This document shows positions 43,179-52,770 of a DNA stretch of 64,000 nt, in pieces. Both the position numbers and the translations under genes were made by a program. Below the pieces are notes generated by a model. That model was not told where the DNA came from. It worked only from the letters and a program-made list of their open reading frames with translations, and ran no database searches. The first letter of the stretch is position 1; the number at the start of each line of letters is the position of its first letter. The DNA comes from Corynebacterium variabile (GTDB taxonomy: Bacteria; Actinomycetota; Actinomycetes; Mycobacteriales; Mycobacteriaceae): assembly GCF_006539825.1 (NCBI RefSeq), contig NZ_BJNT01000008.1, forward strand, positions 1 to 64,000, in the 5' to 3' direction.

Positions 43179-44852
43179 ATGAGCCGCACCAGGCTCCCCG
43201 GTCACATACCCCGCGTCATCTCGGCACTGCTCACCAGCGTGGCCGTGGTCTTCGGCCTCACCGCCTGTATGAACGACAACTCCAAGGTGCCGGACGACTA
43301 CATCACCTTCTTCGGTGGTGAGCCGCAGAACCCCTTGATCCCGACCAACACCCAGGAGATCAACGGCGGCCAGGTGATCGAGAACCTCTTCACCGGCCTC
43401 GCCCGGTACACCCCGGAGGGCGAAGCACGCAACGCGGTCGCTGAATCGATCACCCCGAACGAAAACTCGACCTCCTTCCGCATCAAGCTGCGGGACTGGA
43501 GCTTCACCAACGGTGAGAAGATCACCTCGGACTCCTTCATCGACGCCTGGAACTGGGCCGTCGACCCGGCCAATGCCCAGCTGCAGTCCGCCTTCTTCGC
43601 CCCGATCAAGGGTTACACCGAGGTCGCCGGGGAGACGGACGCCGACGGCAACGTCATCACCGAACCCACCGCAGACACCATGTCCGGCCTGACGAAGATC
43701 AGCGACACCGAATTCACCGTCACGCTCTCCGCGCCGGACTCGACCTTCCCGCTGCTGCTCGGCTACTCCTCCTTCGTCCCGCTGCCCTCGGTCTTCTTCG
43801 ACGACCCGAAGAGCTTCGGCGAGCACCCGGTCGGCAACGGCCCGTACATGATGGACGGCCAGGACGCCTGGCAGCACAACATCGCGATCTCCCTGAAGAA
43901 GAACCCGGACTACCCCGGTGAGGACGTCCCGAAGAACCCGGGCATCGCCTTCATCATGTACTCCTCCCCCACCACGGCCTACGCCGACCTGCAGTCCGGC
44001 GACCTCGACCACATGCGGGAGACTGTCGCCCCTGAGGCCTACCCGACCTACACCGAAGACTTCCCGGACTCCCACGACGACAAGCCGTACGCGGCAATCC
44101 AGAACTTCACCATCCCGGAGAACCTGCCCGGCTTCGCCACGGATGAGGAGGGACGCCTGCGCCGTGCGGCGATCTCCATGTCCATCGACCGGCAGCTGAT
44201 CATCGACAAGGTGTACTTCGGCGCCCGCCAGATCGCCGAGGACTTCGGCGCCCCGACCCTGGCCGGCGGTCTGCCGGAAATCAAGGGCAAGGAGGTCCTG
44301 ACGTACCAGCCGGAGAAGGCGAAGGAGCTGTGGGAGGAGGCGAACAAGATCAACCCGTGGGGCGGTCAGAAGTTCCAGATCGCCTACAACTCCGACGGCG
44401 GCCACCAGCAGTGGGTGGAGGCGGTGACCAACAGCGTCCGCCAGAACCTGGGCATCAATGCCACCGGCAAGGCCTACCCGACGTTCAAGGCCATGCGTGA
44501 CGACGTCGTCAACGGCACCGTCGGCGCGGCTTTCCGCTCCGGCTGGAACGCCGACTACCCGTCCATCGCGTCCTTCCTCGTCTCGAACTACCGCACCGGC
44601 GATTCCGCCAATGACGGCGACTACTCCAACAAGGACTTCGACAAGCTCCTGGCCGAGGCTGCGGCACAGTCCAGCCCCGAAGAGGCACAGCCGATCTACA
44701 ACGACGCGCAGGAGATCCTCATGCAGGACCTGCCGCAGATCCCACTGTGGTACTACTCCGCCTCCACCGCCTGGAACCCGGACCTGAAGAACGTCGAGTC
44801 CGGTTGGCTCGGCATGCCCGTGTACACCGAGATCACCAAGGATGTGAACTGA
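43179..44852 (+). CDS. Oligopeptide/dipeptide ABC transporter substrate-binding lipoprotein
   Basis: Extracellular peptide receptor of the SBP_bac_5 (OppA/DppA) family. The 557 residues begin with a lipoprotein signal; lipobox LTAC, lipidated Cys30. The typical [24 protein letters not shown] start, the QNPDYPG-like [11 protein letters not shown] and the [16 protein letters not shown] segment are present. ATG 43179 has GAAAGG eight bases ahead. First gene of a compact four-gene operon with two permeases and a fused ATPase. Peptide is the usual substrate of the family, but nickel or other ligands occur; not decidable here. Confidence 0.92.
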   Translation: MSRTRLPGHIPRVISALLTSVAVVFGLTACMNDNSKVPDDYITFFGGEPQNPLIPTNTQEINGGQVIENLFTGLARYTPEGEARNAVAESITPNENSTSFRIKLRDWSFTNGEKITSDSFIDAWNWAVDPANAQLQSAFFAPIKGYTEVAGETDADGNVITEPTADTMSGLTKISDTEFTVTLSAPDSTFPLLLGYSSFVPLPSVFFDDPKSFGEHPVGNGPYMMDGQDAWQHNIAISLKKNPDYPGEDVPKNPGIAFIMYSSPTTAYADLQSGDLDHMRETVAPEAYPTYTEDFPDSHDDKPYAAIQNFTIPENLPGFATDEEGRLRRAAISMSIDRQLIIDKVYFGARQIAEDFGAPTLAGGLPEIKGKEVLTYQPEKAKELWEEANKINPWGGQKFQIAYNSDGGHQQWVEAVTNSVRQNLGINATGKAYPTFKAMRDDVVNGTVGAAFRSGWNADYPSIASFLVSNYRTGDSANDGDYSNKDFDKLLAEAAAQSSPEEAQPIYNDAQEILMQDLPQIPLWYYSASTAWNPDLKNVESGWLGMPVYTEITKDVN

Positions 44853-44853
44853 C

Positions 44854-45780
44854 ATGTGGTGGTATCTCGGTAAACGACTCCTCCAGCTCATCCCCGTCTT
44901 CCTCGGGGCCACTTTCCTCATCTACGCGATGGTCTTCCTCACCCCGGGTGATCCTGTCCTGGCCCTGGCCGGCGACAAGGCCGCCGACCCGGCGGTGCTG
45001 GAGTCCATCCGCGAGCAGTACCACCTCGACAAGCCCTTCATCGTCCAGTACCTCATGTACCTCGGCGGTATCTTCCAGGGCGATCTGGGCCTCACCTTCT
45101 CCGGACGCGAGGTCACCACGGTGCTCGCCGAGGCCTTCCCGATCACCATCCGGCTGGCCCTGATGGCTCTGGTCATCGAGACCGTCTTCGGTGTCGGCTT
45201 CGGTGTCGTCGCCGGTCTGAAGAAGGGCGGCTGGTTCGACTCGACCCTCCTGGTCGTCTCCCTGATCATCATCGCGATCCCGATCTTCGTGCTCGGCTTC
45301 GTCGGCCAGTTCCTCTTCGGTATCCAGTGGGGCATTGTCCCACCGACCGTCGGCTCCCACGGGTCCTTCACGAGACTCCTGTTGCCCGCGTTCGTGCTGG
45401 GACTGGTCTCCTTCGCCTACGTCCTGAGACTCACCCGGTCCGAGGTCGCGCAGAACCTGCGCGCCGACTACGTCCGCACCGCCTCGGCCCGCGGTCTGTC
45501 CCGGCCGAAGGTCATCGCCGCGCATGTGCTGCGTAACTCGCTCATCCCGGTCGTCACCTTCATCGGCGCCGACTTCGCCGCCCTGCTCGGTGGCGCGATC
45601 GTCACCGAGGGCATCTTCAACATCCACGGTGTCGGCGGACTGCTCTTCGAGGCGGTGAAGCTCGGGGAATCCCCGACGGTGGTCTCCGTGGTCACCGTCC
45701 TGGTGATCATCTTCGTGCTCTCCAACCTCATCATCGACCTGCTCTACGCCCTGCTCGACCCGAGGATCCGCTATGCCTGA
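44854..45780 (+). CDS. Oligopeptide ABC transporter permease (OppB/DppB type)
   Basis: First membrane subunit, 308 residues with six helices; the first is at about 8-30. It has the OppB-type start MWWYLGKRLLQLIPVFLGATFLIYAMV, the external HLDKPFIVQYLMYLGGIFQGDLGLTF and the EAA loop YVRTASARGLSRPKVIAAHVLRNSLIPVVT. It begins 1 bp after the binding-protein stop and its last 8 bp overlap the next permease, so translation is coupled. Confidence 0.94.
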   Translation: MWWYLGKRLLQLIPVFLGATFLIYAMVFLTPGDPVLALAGDKAADPAVLESIREQYHLDKPFIVQYLMYLGGIFQGDLGLTFSGREVTTVLAEAFPITIRLALMALVIETVFGVGFGVVAGLKKGGWFDSTLLVVSLIIIAIPIFVLGFVGQFLFGIQWGIVPPTVGSHGSFTRLLLPAFVLGLVSFAYVLRLTRSEVAQNLRADYVRTASARGLSRPKVIAAHVLRNSLIPVVTFIGADFAALLGGAIVTEGIFNIHGVGGLLFEAVKLGESPTVVSVVTVLVIIFVLSNLIIDLLYALLDPRIRYA

Positions 45781-46741
45781 TTCCACGAACAAGAACACAC
45801 GCCCCACGCCCCTCGACCGTGACGGCCGCTGGGTCGCCGAGGTCGAGACCACCGACGTCCTGACCCGCGACCAGCTCCTGCCCGACGAGGCTCCCCGCGG
45901 TATCTGGGGATCGGCCTGGATCAACCTGCGTCGCCGACCCATGTTCTGGGTCTCCGTCGTCATCATCGCCCTGGTCCTGCTGGTCGCCCTGTTCCCGGGA
46001 CTGTTCTCCGGGACCGACCCGCGGGCCGCGAACCTCGAGGACTCCCTCGAGGGCGCCCGCTCCGGCCATCCCTTCGGCTTCACGCAGCAGGGGTATGACG
46101 TCTACGCCCGCACCATCTACGGTGCCCGCGCGTCCATCGCGACCGGTGTCCTCACGACGCTGGCCGTGACCGTTCTGGGCATCATCGTCGGAGCGGTCGC
46201 CGGCTACTTCGGTGGTTGGGTGGACGCGGTCCTCTCCCGCCTCACCGACATCTTCTTCGCCATCCCGCTGCTGCTCGCCGGCATCGTGCTGATGCAGGCC
46301 TTCGACGTGCGCACCACCTGGACCGTGGTCCTGGTGCTCTCGCTGTTCGGCTGGCCGCAGATGGCCCGCATGGTCCGTGGCGCGGTGATGCAGACGAAGA
46401 ACAACGACTACGTCCAGGCGTCTCGCGCCCTGGGACTGTCGAGAACCGGCATTCTCGTGAAGCACATCCTGCCGAACTGTCTGGCGCCGATCATCGTCAT
46501 GACGACGACCAACCTGGGCATCTACATCGTCGCCGAGGCGACACTGTCCTACCTGGGCATCGGCCTTCCCCCGGAGACCGTCTCCTGGGGCAACGACATC
46601 TCCACCGCGCAGTCCACGCTGCGCGTCGCCCCGGAGATCCTGTTCTACCCGGCGGGCGCGCTGGCGATCACCGTGCTGGGATTCATGCTGCTCGGCGACA
46701 CCCTCAAGGACGCCCTCGACCCGAAGGAGCGCACCCGATGA
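45773..46741 (+). CDS. Oligopeptide ABC transporter permease (OppC/DppC type)
   Basis: Second membrane subunit, 322 residues. About 60 cytosolic residues precede the first helix (near 58-80). PFGFTQQGYDVYARTIYGARASIATG is the usual OppC feature, and the EAA loop reads YVQASRALGLSRTGILVKHILPNCLAPIIV. The start overlaps the upstream permease by 8 bp and the stop overlaps the ATPase start (ATGA), typical for tight operons. Confidence 0.94.
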   Translation: MPDSTNKNTRPTPLDRDGRWVAEVETTDVLTRDQLLPDEAPRGIWGSAWINLRRRPMFWVSVVIIALVLLVALFPGLFSGTDPRAANLEDSLEGARSGHPFGFTQQGYDVYARTIYGARASIATGVLTTLAVTVLGIIVGAVAGYFGGWVDAVLSRLTDIFFAIPLLLAGIVLMQAFDVRTTWTVVLVLSLFGWPQMARMVRGAVMQTKNNDYVQASRALGLSRTGILVKHILPNCLAPIIVMTTTNLGIYIVAEATLSYLGIGLPPETVSWGNDISTAQSTLRVAPEILFYPAGALAITVLGFMLLGDTLKDALDPKERTR

Positions 46742-48420
46742 GTGACGCAACCTCTCCCCTGCTCTCCCTCCGCAACGTCGACATCGCCTTCGGTACGCGG
46801 AAGAACCCGCTGCCGACGGTCTTCGACGTCAACTTCGACATCTGGCCCGGCGAGACGGTCGCCGTGGTGGGCGAGTCCGGCTCGGGCAAGTCCACCACCG
46901 CGATGGGCATCATGGGGCTGCTGCCCGGTGGCGGCCAGGTCACCGACGGCACCATCACCTTCGACGGCCGCGACATCACCCACCTCTCCGAGCGTGAGTT
47001 CACCGGGATCCGCGGTTCCGAGGTCGGCCTGGTCCCCCAGGACCCGATGAGCAACCTCAACCCGGTGTGGAGCATCGGCCACCACATCAAGGAGGCGCTG
47101 AAGGCCAACAACGTCGCCTCCGGTTCCGCGGCGCACGACCGGGCCGTCGAGCTCATGGAGGAGGCCGGGCTCACCGAGGCAGACCGACGCATCGACCAGT
47201 TCCCGCACCAGTTCTCCGGTGGTCAGCGCCAGCGTGCACTCATCGCTTGTGGTCTGGCGGCGCGTCCGAAGCTCCTCATCGCCGATGAACCGACCTCCGC
47301 GCTCGACGTGACGGTCCAGCAGCAGATCCTCGACCACCTCCAGGAGCTGACCGAGGAGCTCGGCACCGCCGTGCTGCTGATCACCCACGACCTCGGCCTG
47401 GCGGCGGAGCGCGCCCAGCGCATCATCGTCATGAGCCAGGGCCGGATCGTGGAGGCTGGCCCGTCGCTGGAGATCCTGCAGAACCCGCAGCACCCGTACA
47501 CGCAGAAGCTCGTCGCGTCCGCCCCGTCGGTCACTGCGCGTCGCATCGACCTGGACATCGAGGAACCCCTCCGGGATGCCGGGGAGGACGCTGCGGTGGA
47601 CGCTGCGGATGAGGCGTCCCCCAACCTCATCGAGGTCTCCGGTCTGACGAAGATCTACCAGGTTCCCGGTGACAGGCCCTGGCGGAAGAAGGACTTCACC
47701 GCCGCCGAGGACGTGAACTTCTTCCTGCGCAGAGGCCATACACTCGCGCTCGTCGGCGAATCCGGCTCGGGCAAGTCCACAGTCGCGCAGATGGTGCTCG
47801 GTCTGCTGGAGCCGACCAGTGGCACGGTGACCTTCGACGGCACCGACATCACCCACCTGGACCGGGCCGGTGAACTGGCGTTCCGGCGCCGCGTCCAGCC
47901 GGTGTTCCAGAACCCCTACGGATCGGTGGACCCGATGTACTCGGTGTTCAACACCATCGCCGAGCCGCTGAAGATCCACAAGGTCGGTTCGAAGAAGGAG
48001 CAGGAGGCCCGCGTCCGCGAACTGCTGGACCTGGTGGCCATGCCGTCGTCGATGCTGGCCCGCTACCCCGGGGAGCTCTCCGGCGGTCAGCGTCAGCGTG
48101 TGTCGATCGCCCGTGCGCTGGCGCTGGGCCCGGAGGCACTGATCCTCGACGAGGCGGTCAGTGCGCTCGACGTGCTGGTGCAGTCCCAGGTGCTGTCCCT
48201 GCTCAATGATCTGCAGGAGGAGATGGGCCTGACTTATCTCTTCATCACCCACGATCTCGCGGTGGTCAAGCAGATCGCCGACGAGACGCTGGTCATGAAG
48301 TCCGGCCGGATCGTCGAGCGTGGGGAGACGGACGACCTGTTCGACAACCCTGAGCAGGAGTACACCCGTCGGCTCATCCAGTCGATCCCGGGTGGCACGC
48401 TGCCGCTGTACCAGGGTTAG
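46738..48420 (+). CDS. Fused double ATPase of the oligopeptide ABC transporter (OppD-OppF)
   Basis: One 560-residue chain holds both ATP-binding subunits that are separate OppD and OppF in E. coli. Each half has Walker A GESGSGKST (near 41-49 and 343-351) and a signature (FSGGQRQRALIACGL and LSGGQRQRVSIARAL). Walker B follows (KLLIADEPTSALD and ALILDEAVSALD). A linker rich in Asp/Glu (about 270-300) joins them. ATG 46738 is taken because it overlaps the permease stop; the frame extends upstream inside the permease gene. A nested hairpin follows the stop. Confidence 0.94.
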   Translation: MSDATSPLLSLRNVDIAFGTRKNPLPTVFDVNFDIWPGETVAVVGESGSGKSTTAMGIMGLLPGGGQVTDGTITFDGRDITHLSEREFTGIRGSEVGLVPQDPMSNLNPVWSIGHHIKEALKANNVASGSAAHDRAVELMEEAGLTEADRRIDQFPHQFSGGQRQRALIACGLAARPKLLIADEPTSALDVTVQQQILDHLQELTEELGTAVLLITHDLGLAAERAQRIIVMSQGRIVEAGPSLEILQNPQHPYTQKLVASAPSVTARRIDLDIEEPLRDAGEDAAVDAADEASPNLIEVSGLTKIYQVPGDRPWRKKDFTAAEDVNFFLRRGHTLALVGESGSGKSTVAQMVLGLLEPTSGTVTFDGTDITHLDRAGELAFRRRVQPVFQNPYGSVDPMYSVFNTIAEPLKIHKVGSKKEQEARVRELLDLVAMPSSMLARYPGELSGGQRQRVSIARALALGPEALILDEAVSALDVLVQSQVLSLLNDLQEEMGLTYLFITHDLAVVKQIADETLVMKSGRIVERGETDDLFDNPEQEYTRRLIQSIPGGTLPLYQG

Positions 48421-48430
48421 TGCCGCGCCA

Positions 48431-48486
48431 GGTGCGACCCGGGGAGGGTGGAATCAGCCACCCTGACCACCCGGTCGGGTCGCACC
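48431..48486 (+). terminator. Terminator of the oligopeptide transporter operon
   Basis: GGTGCGACCCG (48431-48441) pairs with CGGGTCGCACC (48476-48486), enclosing AGGGTGG/CCACCCT (48445-48451, 48458-48464). It starts 10 nt after the stop. Confidence 0.65.
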
Positions 48487-48641
48487 GGCAGCGCAGGCTT
48501 TCCGACCTGGCTGCCGGCGGGCACCCCCGGTTGGTGATCACTCCCCTGCCAGGCATGTACCCGGTAGTTCGCCGTCGATACACTCATACCCGGCAGCCTG
48601 AGGGGGCGGGGATCGGGAAGACAGGACCGAGGGGCGGGTTG

Positions 48642-48656
48642 GTTCTTATACAGAAC
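48642..48656. promoter_or_regulatory. Small inverted repeat in the long opp-prp spacer
   Basis: GTTCT-TATAC-AGAAC is a perfect 5-bp inverted repeat. Apart from this and the element at 48793-48865, the 523-bp spacer 48421-48943 shows no gene. Confidence 0.3.
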
Positions 48657-48792
48657 TACTGCTGAATCCACCACCCCCACGGGAAGAAAATCCGCAGATC
48701 GCCCGAAATCTTCGCGACGGCCACGCCCGGACGCACCACAGAAGCCTCCTCACCTGCACAGTTGCGGATTCCACTCCACATCACCATTCACC

Positions 48793-48865
48793 CACGAAAG
48801 TGTGTGATCAACCGCGTCACACCACAACGTGTGACAAACGCGTCACCCCCGCAATTACTTTCGTG
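48793..48865. promoter_or_regulatory. 73-bp symmetric regulatory element before prpD
   Basis: CACGAAAGT (48793-48801) and ACTTTCGTG (48857-48865) are exact complements and enclose two inner sites. The first is GTGTGA-N9-TCACAC (48802-48822), a perfect inverted repeat. The second is GTGTGA-N8-TCACCC (48829-48848), a close copy 27 bp away. The element ends just before the predicted -35 (CATTTT, 48868-48873) and -10 (TAGTGG, 48891-48896). Its arm spacing does not fit GlxR (N6). It is a likely binding platform for the propionate regulator or another activator. Confidence 0.6.
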
Positions 48866-48912
48866 AACATTTTCTCCGGGTCAGATGGAATAGTGGGACC
48901 CACATCACATCC

Positions 48913-48928
48913 TGTGTCCACTGTCACA
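48913..48928. promoter_or_regulatory. GlxR-like site in the prpD leader
   Basis: TGTGT-CCACTG-TCACA matches the GlxR consensus TGTGA-N6-TCACA except for one base. It lies between the predicted start point and the AAAGGAG ribosome site. Confidence 0.35.
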
Positions 48929-48943
48929 AAGGAGATTCCCTCC

Positions 48944-50458
48944 GTGGAGAACCACATCGTCCGCGTCCACCCGTCCGCCGAAGACTTCCCCAAGAGCGAA
49001 CACCTCGCGTGGAAGATCGCACAGGTCGCCGCTGACCCGGTGGCCGTGCCGACCGAGTCGGCGGATATGGCCGTGAACCGCATCATCGACAACGCCTCCG
49101 TCGCTGTCGCCTCCGTGCTGCGTCGCCCGCCGAGCACCGCCCGCTCCCAGGCCCTGTCCCGCCCGCAGACCCCCGGTTCCACCGTCTTCGGTGTCCCCGG
49201 CACCTTCGCCCCCGAGTGGGCCGCGCTGGCCAACGGCGTTGCTGTCCGTGAGCTGGACTACCACGACACCTTCCTCGCCGCCGAGTACTCCCACCCCGGC
49301 GACAACATCCCGCCGATCCTGGCCGTCGCCCAGCGTCAGGCCGCCGCCAAGGGCCTCACCGGTGAGGACCTCATCCGCGGTATCGTCACCGGCTACGAGA
49401 TCCAGGTCGACCTGGTCAAGGGCATCTGCCTCCACGAGCACAAGATCGACCACGTCGCCCACCTCGGCCCGTCGGTCGCCGCCGGTCTCGGCGCGATGCT
49501 CAAGCTGGACCCGGAGACCATCTACCAGGCCATCGGCCAGGCTCTCCACACCACCACCGCCACCCGTCAGTCCCGCAAGGGCCTGATCAGCTCCTGGAAG
49601 GCCTTCGCCCCGGCCTTCGCCGGCAAGATGGCCATCGAGTCCGTCGACCGCGCACTGCGCGGCGAGGGTGCCCCGGCCCCGATCTGGGAGGGTGAGGACG
49701 GCTTCATCGCCTGGATGCTCGACGGCAAGGACGCCGAATACACCGTGCCGCTGCCCGCCGCCGGTGAGGGCAAGCGCGGCATCCTGGACACCTACACCAA
49801 GGAGCACTCCGCGGAGTACCAGTCCCAGGCCCCGATCGACCTGGCCTTCCGCCTGCGCAGCCAGATCAGCAGTCTCGACGACATCGAGTCGATCGTGCTG
49901 CACACCAGCCACCACACCCACTACGTCATCGGTACCGGTGCGAACGACCCGCAGAAGTTCGATCCGGACGCCTCCCGCGAGACCCTCGACCACTCGGTGA
50001 TGTACATCTTCGCCGTGGCCCTCGAGGACGGCGTGTGGGACTACAACACCTCCTACTCCCCGGACCGCGCCCACACCGCGTCCACCATCGAGCTGTGGAA
50101 CAAGATCTCCACCGTCGAGGACCCGGAGTGGACCCGTCGCTACCACTCCAACGACCCGCAGGTGAAGGCCTTCGGCGCCAAGGCTGTCGTCACCCTCAAG
50201 GACGGCACCGTCATCGAGGACGAGCTGGCCGTCGCCAACGCCCACCCGCTGGGCGAGCACCCCTTCGACCGCTCCCAGTACGAGGGCAAGTTCCGCAAGC
50301 TGGCCGATGGTCTTGTCGCCGAGAAGGAGCAGGAGCGCTTCCTGGAGGCCGCCCGCAACGCCGCGTCCCTCGGCGCCGATGAGCTCGACCAGCTCACCGT
50401 CACCTTCGATCCCGAGGTCCTGGCGAAGGCCCCGACCATCCCCGAGGGCATCCTCTGA
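48944..50458 (+). CDS. prpD: 2-methylcitrate dehydratase
   Basis: Dehydrates 2-methylcitrate in propionyl-CoA breakdown. The 504 residues belong to the MmgE/PrpD family. Conserved stretches are [69 protein letters not shown] and [11 protein letters not shown] 48944 has AAAGGAG nine bases ahead, and the C. glutamicum PrpD2 match begins here; the frame is open 48 codons further but through the regulatory element. Its stop overlaps prpB by one base. First gene of prpDBC. Confidence 0.95.
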   Translation: MENHIVRVHPSAEDFPKSEHLAWKIAQVAADPVAVPTESADMAVNRIIDNASVAVASVLRRPPSTARSQALSRPQTPGSTVFGVPGTFAPEWAALANGVAVRELDYHDTFLAAEYSHPGDNIPPILAVAQRQAAAKGLTGEDLIRGIVTGYEIQVDLVKGICLHEHKIDHVAHLGPSVAAGLGAMLKLDPETIYQAIGQALHTTTATRQSRKGLISSWKAFAPAFAGKMAIESVDRALRGEGAPAPIWEGEDGFIAWMLDGKDAEYTVPLPAAGEGKRGILDTYTKEHSAEYQSQAPIDLAFRLRSQISSLDDIESIVLHTSHHTHYVIGTGANDPQKFDPDASRETLDHSVMYIFAVALEDGVWDYNTSYSPDRAHTASTIELWNKISTVEDPEWTRRYHSNDPQVKAFGAKAVVTLKDGTVIEDELAVANAHPLGEHPFDRSQYEGKFRKLADGLVAEKEQERFLEAARNAASLGADELDQLTVTFDPEVLAKAPTIPEGIL

Positions 50459-51381
50459 TGACGGGCCTGTACTCCAGCAACGTCACCCCGACCGACCGTC
50501 GCAGGGCTTTCCGCGCGTCGCTGAACGGCTCGGAGATCACCCGCCTGCCGGGTGCGTTCTCCCCGCTGGTCGCCCGCGCGATCCAGGAGAAGGGCTTCGA
50601 GGGTGTCTACGTCTCCGGTGCCGTCGTCGCCGCTGATCTGGCCCTGCCGGACATCGGGCTGACCACCCTGACCGAGGTCGCCGGCCGGGCACGCCAGATC
50701 GCCCGCGCCACTGACCTGCCGGTCCTGGTGGACGCCGACACGGGCTTCGGTGAGCCGATGTCCGCCGCCCGCACGATCTCGGAGTTCGAGGACGCCGGTG
50801 TCGCCGGCTGCCACCTCGAAGACCAGGTCAACCCGAAGCGCTGCGGTCACCTCGACGGCAAGGAGGTTGTCCCGACCGACGTCATGCTCCGCCGCATCGG
50901 TGCCGCCGTGAAGGAGCGCCGCGACGACCAGTTCGTCATCTGCGCCCGGACCGACGCCGCCGGAGTCGAGGGCATCGACTCCGCCATCGAGCGTGCCAAG
51001 GCCTACGCCGACGCCGGTGCGGACCTCATCTTCACCGAGGCCCTGCACACCCCGGAGGAGTTCGCGAAGTTCCGCGCCGCAGTGGACATCCCGCTGCTGG
51101 CGAACATGACCGAGTTCGGCAAGTCCGAGCTGTTGTCCGCCCGGGAGCTGGAGGATCTCGGCATGAACGCCGTGATCTACCCGGTGACCACCCTGCGTAT
51201 CGCCATGGGCCAGGTCGAGGAAGCGCTCGGCGACATCGCCGAGACCGGCACGCAGAAGGAATGGCTGGAGCGCATGCAGCACCGTTCCCGTCTCTACGAA
51301 CTGCTCCGTTACGACGAGTACAACGAGTTCGACCAGGGCGTCTTCACCTACTCCCGCGAGAGCTACGACCCCAGCAAGTAA
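50458..51381 (+). CDS. prpB: 2-methylisocitrate lyase
   Basis: Splits 2-methylisocitrate into pyruvate and succinate. The 307 residues form the isocitrate-lyase-type barrel: VYVSGAVVAADLALPDIGLTTLTEV, VDADTGFGEP (Mg-binding Asp), catalytic Cys in NPKRCGHLDGKEVV and ICARTDAAGVEG. KRCGH separates it from the isocitrate lyase motif KKCGH. Start overlaps the prpD stop (tgATG). prpC follows after 106 bp. Confidence 0.95.
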   Translation: MTGLYSSNVTPTDRRRAFRASLNGSEITRLPGAFSPLVARAIQEKGFEGVYVSGAVVAADLALPDIGLTTLTEVAGRARQIARATDLPVLVDADTGFGEPMSAARTISEFEDAGVAGCHLEDQVNPKRCGHLDGKEVVPTDVMLRRIGAAVKERRDDQFVICARTDAAGVEGIDSAIERAKAYADAGADLIFTEALHTPEEFAKFRAAVDIPLLANMTEFGKSELLSARELEDLGMNAVIYPVTTLRIAMGQVEEALGDIAETGTQKEWLERMQHRSRLYELLRYDEYNEFDQGVFTYSRESYDPSK

Positions 51382-51487
51382 CAGCTGCCGGCAGGAGCCG
51401 GCAGTTACCAGCGCTGCCTGACCGGCACACGGCACCACAACCACACCCAACGGGGGACCACCCCACTCCATGAGAGGAGCCACTACC

Positions 51488-52624
51488 GTGAGCGAAGAGA
51501 ACATCGACATCAAGAAGGGCCTCGCCGGCGTCGTCGTCGACTACACCGCCGTGTCCAAGGTCGTCCCGGAGACCAACTCCCTGACGTACCGCGGCTACCC
51601 GGTCCAGGAACTGGTCGCGAACTGCACCTTCGAGGATGTCGCCTACCTGCTGTGGAACGGCGAACTGCCGACCGTGGAGCAGAAGGCCGCCTTCGCGAAG
51701 ACCGAGCGCTCCGAGCGTGAGGTCCCGCAGGCCCTGCTCGACATCATCGCCGGCCTCCCGGACGACTGCCACCCGATGGACGTCTGCCGCACCGCGGCGT
51801 CCTGGCTCGGAACCCAGGACCCCGAGGCCGACGACCACTCCGGCGACGGTGTCCGCCGCATCGGCCTGAGCCTGCTGGCGAAGATGCCGACCGTCATCGC
51901 CTGGGACATGCGCCGCCGTCGCGGCCAGAAATTCATCGCGCCGGACCCGGAGCGGTCCATCGCGGAGAACTACCTCTACATGGCCTTCGGTGACGAAGAG
52001 GGCTCCCCCGCCACCCACCCGGCGGACGTCGAGGCCTTCGACCAGTCCCTCACCCTCTACGCGGAGCACTCCTTCAACGCGTCCACCTTCACCGGCCGCG
52101 TCATCGCGTCCACCACCGCGGACACCTACTCCGCGGTCACCGGTGCGATCGGCGCGCTGAAGGGCCCGCTGCACGGTGGCGCCAACGAGGCCGTCATGCA
52201 CAACTTCCTCGAGGTCGATGACCCGGCCAAGGCCGAGGAGTGGGTGCTGAACAAGGCCGACAACAAGGAGAAGATCATGGGCTTCGGTCACCGCGTGTAC
52301 AAGCGCGGCGACTCCCGTGTCCCGTCGATGGAAGCCGCGATGCGCCGCACCGCCGCCAACCACGACGGCCAGAAGTGGGTCGACATGTACGAGAACATGC
52401 AGGCCGCGATGGACAAGCGCACCGGCATCCAGCCGAACCTGGACTTCCCGGCCGGTCCTACCTACTACATGCTCGGCATCGACATCCCGTTCTTCACCCC
52501 GATCTTCGTGATCGCCCGCGTGGTCGGCTGGACCGCCCACATCGCGGAGCAGAACGAGAGCAACGCCCTCATCCGCCCGCTGTCCGCCTACAACGGCGAG
52601 GCACAGCGGTCGGTTGAAGCCTGA
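51488..52624 (+). CDS. prpC: 2-methylcitrate synthase
   Basis: Condenses propionyl-CoA with oxaloacetate. The 378 residues are a type II/short citrate-synthase fold with the catalytic residues in LKGPLHGGANEAV (His), IMGFGHRVYKRGDSR (His) and NLDFPAGPTYYMLG (Asp). Citrate synthase proper is the alternative, but position after prpD and prpB decides. GTG 51488 has GAGAGGAG about eight bases upstream; the ATG at 51470 would be part of that ribosome site. Last gene of prpDBC; pyc begins 146 bp later. Confidence 0.94.
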   Translation: MSEENIDIKKGLAGVVVDYTAVSKVVPETNSLTYRGYPVQELVANCTFEDVAYLLWNGELPTVEQKAAFAKTERSEREVPQALLDIIAGLPDDCHPMDVCRTAASWLGTQDPEADDHSGDGVRRIGLSLLAKMPTVIAWDMRRRRGQKFIAPDPERSIAENYLYMAFGDEEGSPATHPADVEAFDQSLTLYAEHSFNASTFTGRVIASTTADTYSAVTGAIGALKGPLHGGANEAVMHNFLEVDDPAKAEEWVLNKADNKEKIMGFGHRVYKRGDSRVPSMEAAMRRTAANHDGQKWVDMYENMQAAMDKRTGIQPNLDFPAGPTYYMLGIDIPFFTPIFVIARVVGWTAHIAEQNESNALIRPLSAYNGEAQRSVEA

Positions 52625-52685
52625 CCACTCCCCCTGCTCCACTGTCCGGTCCCCATGCCTGAGTAACCTGGGGAACGGATCGCAC

Positions 52686-52730
52686 ACCGCCCGCCCCGGC
52701 ACCGGCACCACCCGGTCCAGTGCGGGCGGT
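52686..52730 (+). terminator. Hairpin between prpC and pyc
   Basis: ACCGCCCGC (52686-52694) and GCGGGCGGT (52722-52730) pair perfectly, 40 bp before pyc. It may end prpC or sit in the pyc leader; a TAACCT box (52664-52669) lies just upstream. Confidence 0.45.
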
Positions 52731-52770
52731 TCGCGTACCACTCCACGCAACCAGAAAGGACGCGCCTCAC

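Noticed and set aside
48802..48822. GTGTGA...TCACAC as a GlxR site
   Set aside because: The spacer is 9 bp, whereas GlxR requires 6.
48800..48943. 48-codon extension of PrpD
   Set aside because: It would run through the symmetric regulatory element and promoter; the ribosome site and family match support GTG 48944.
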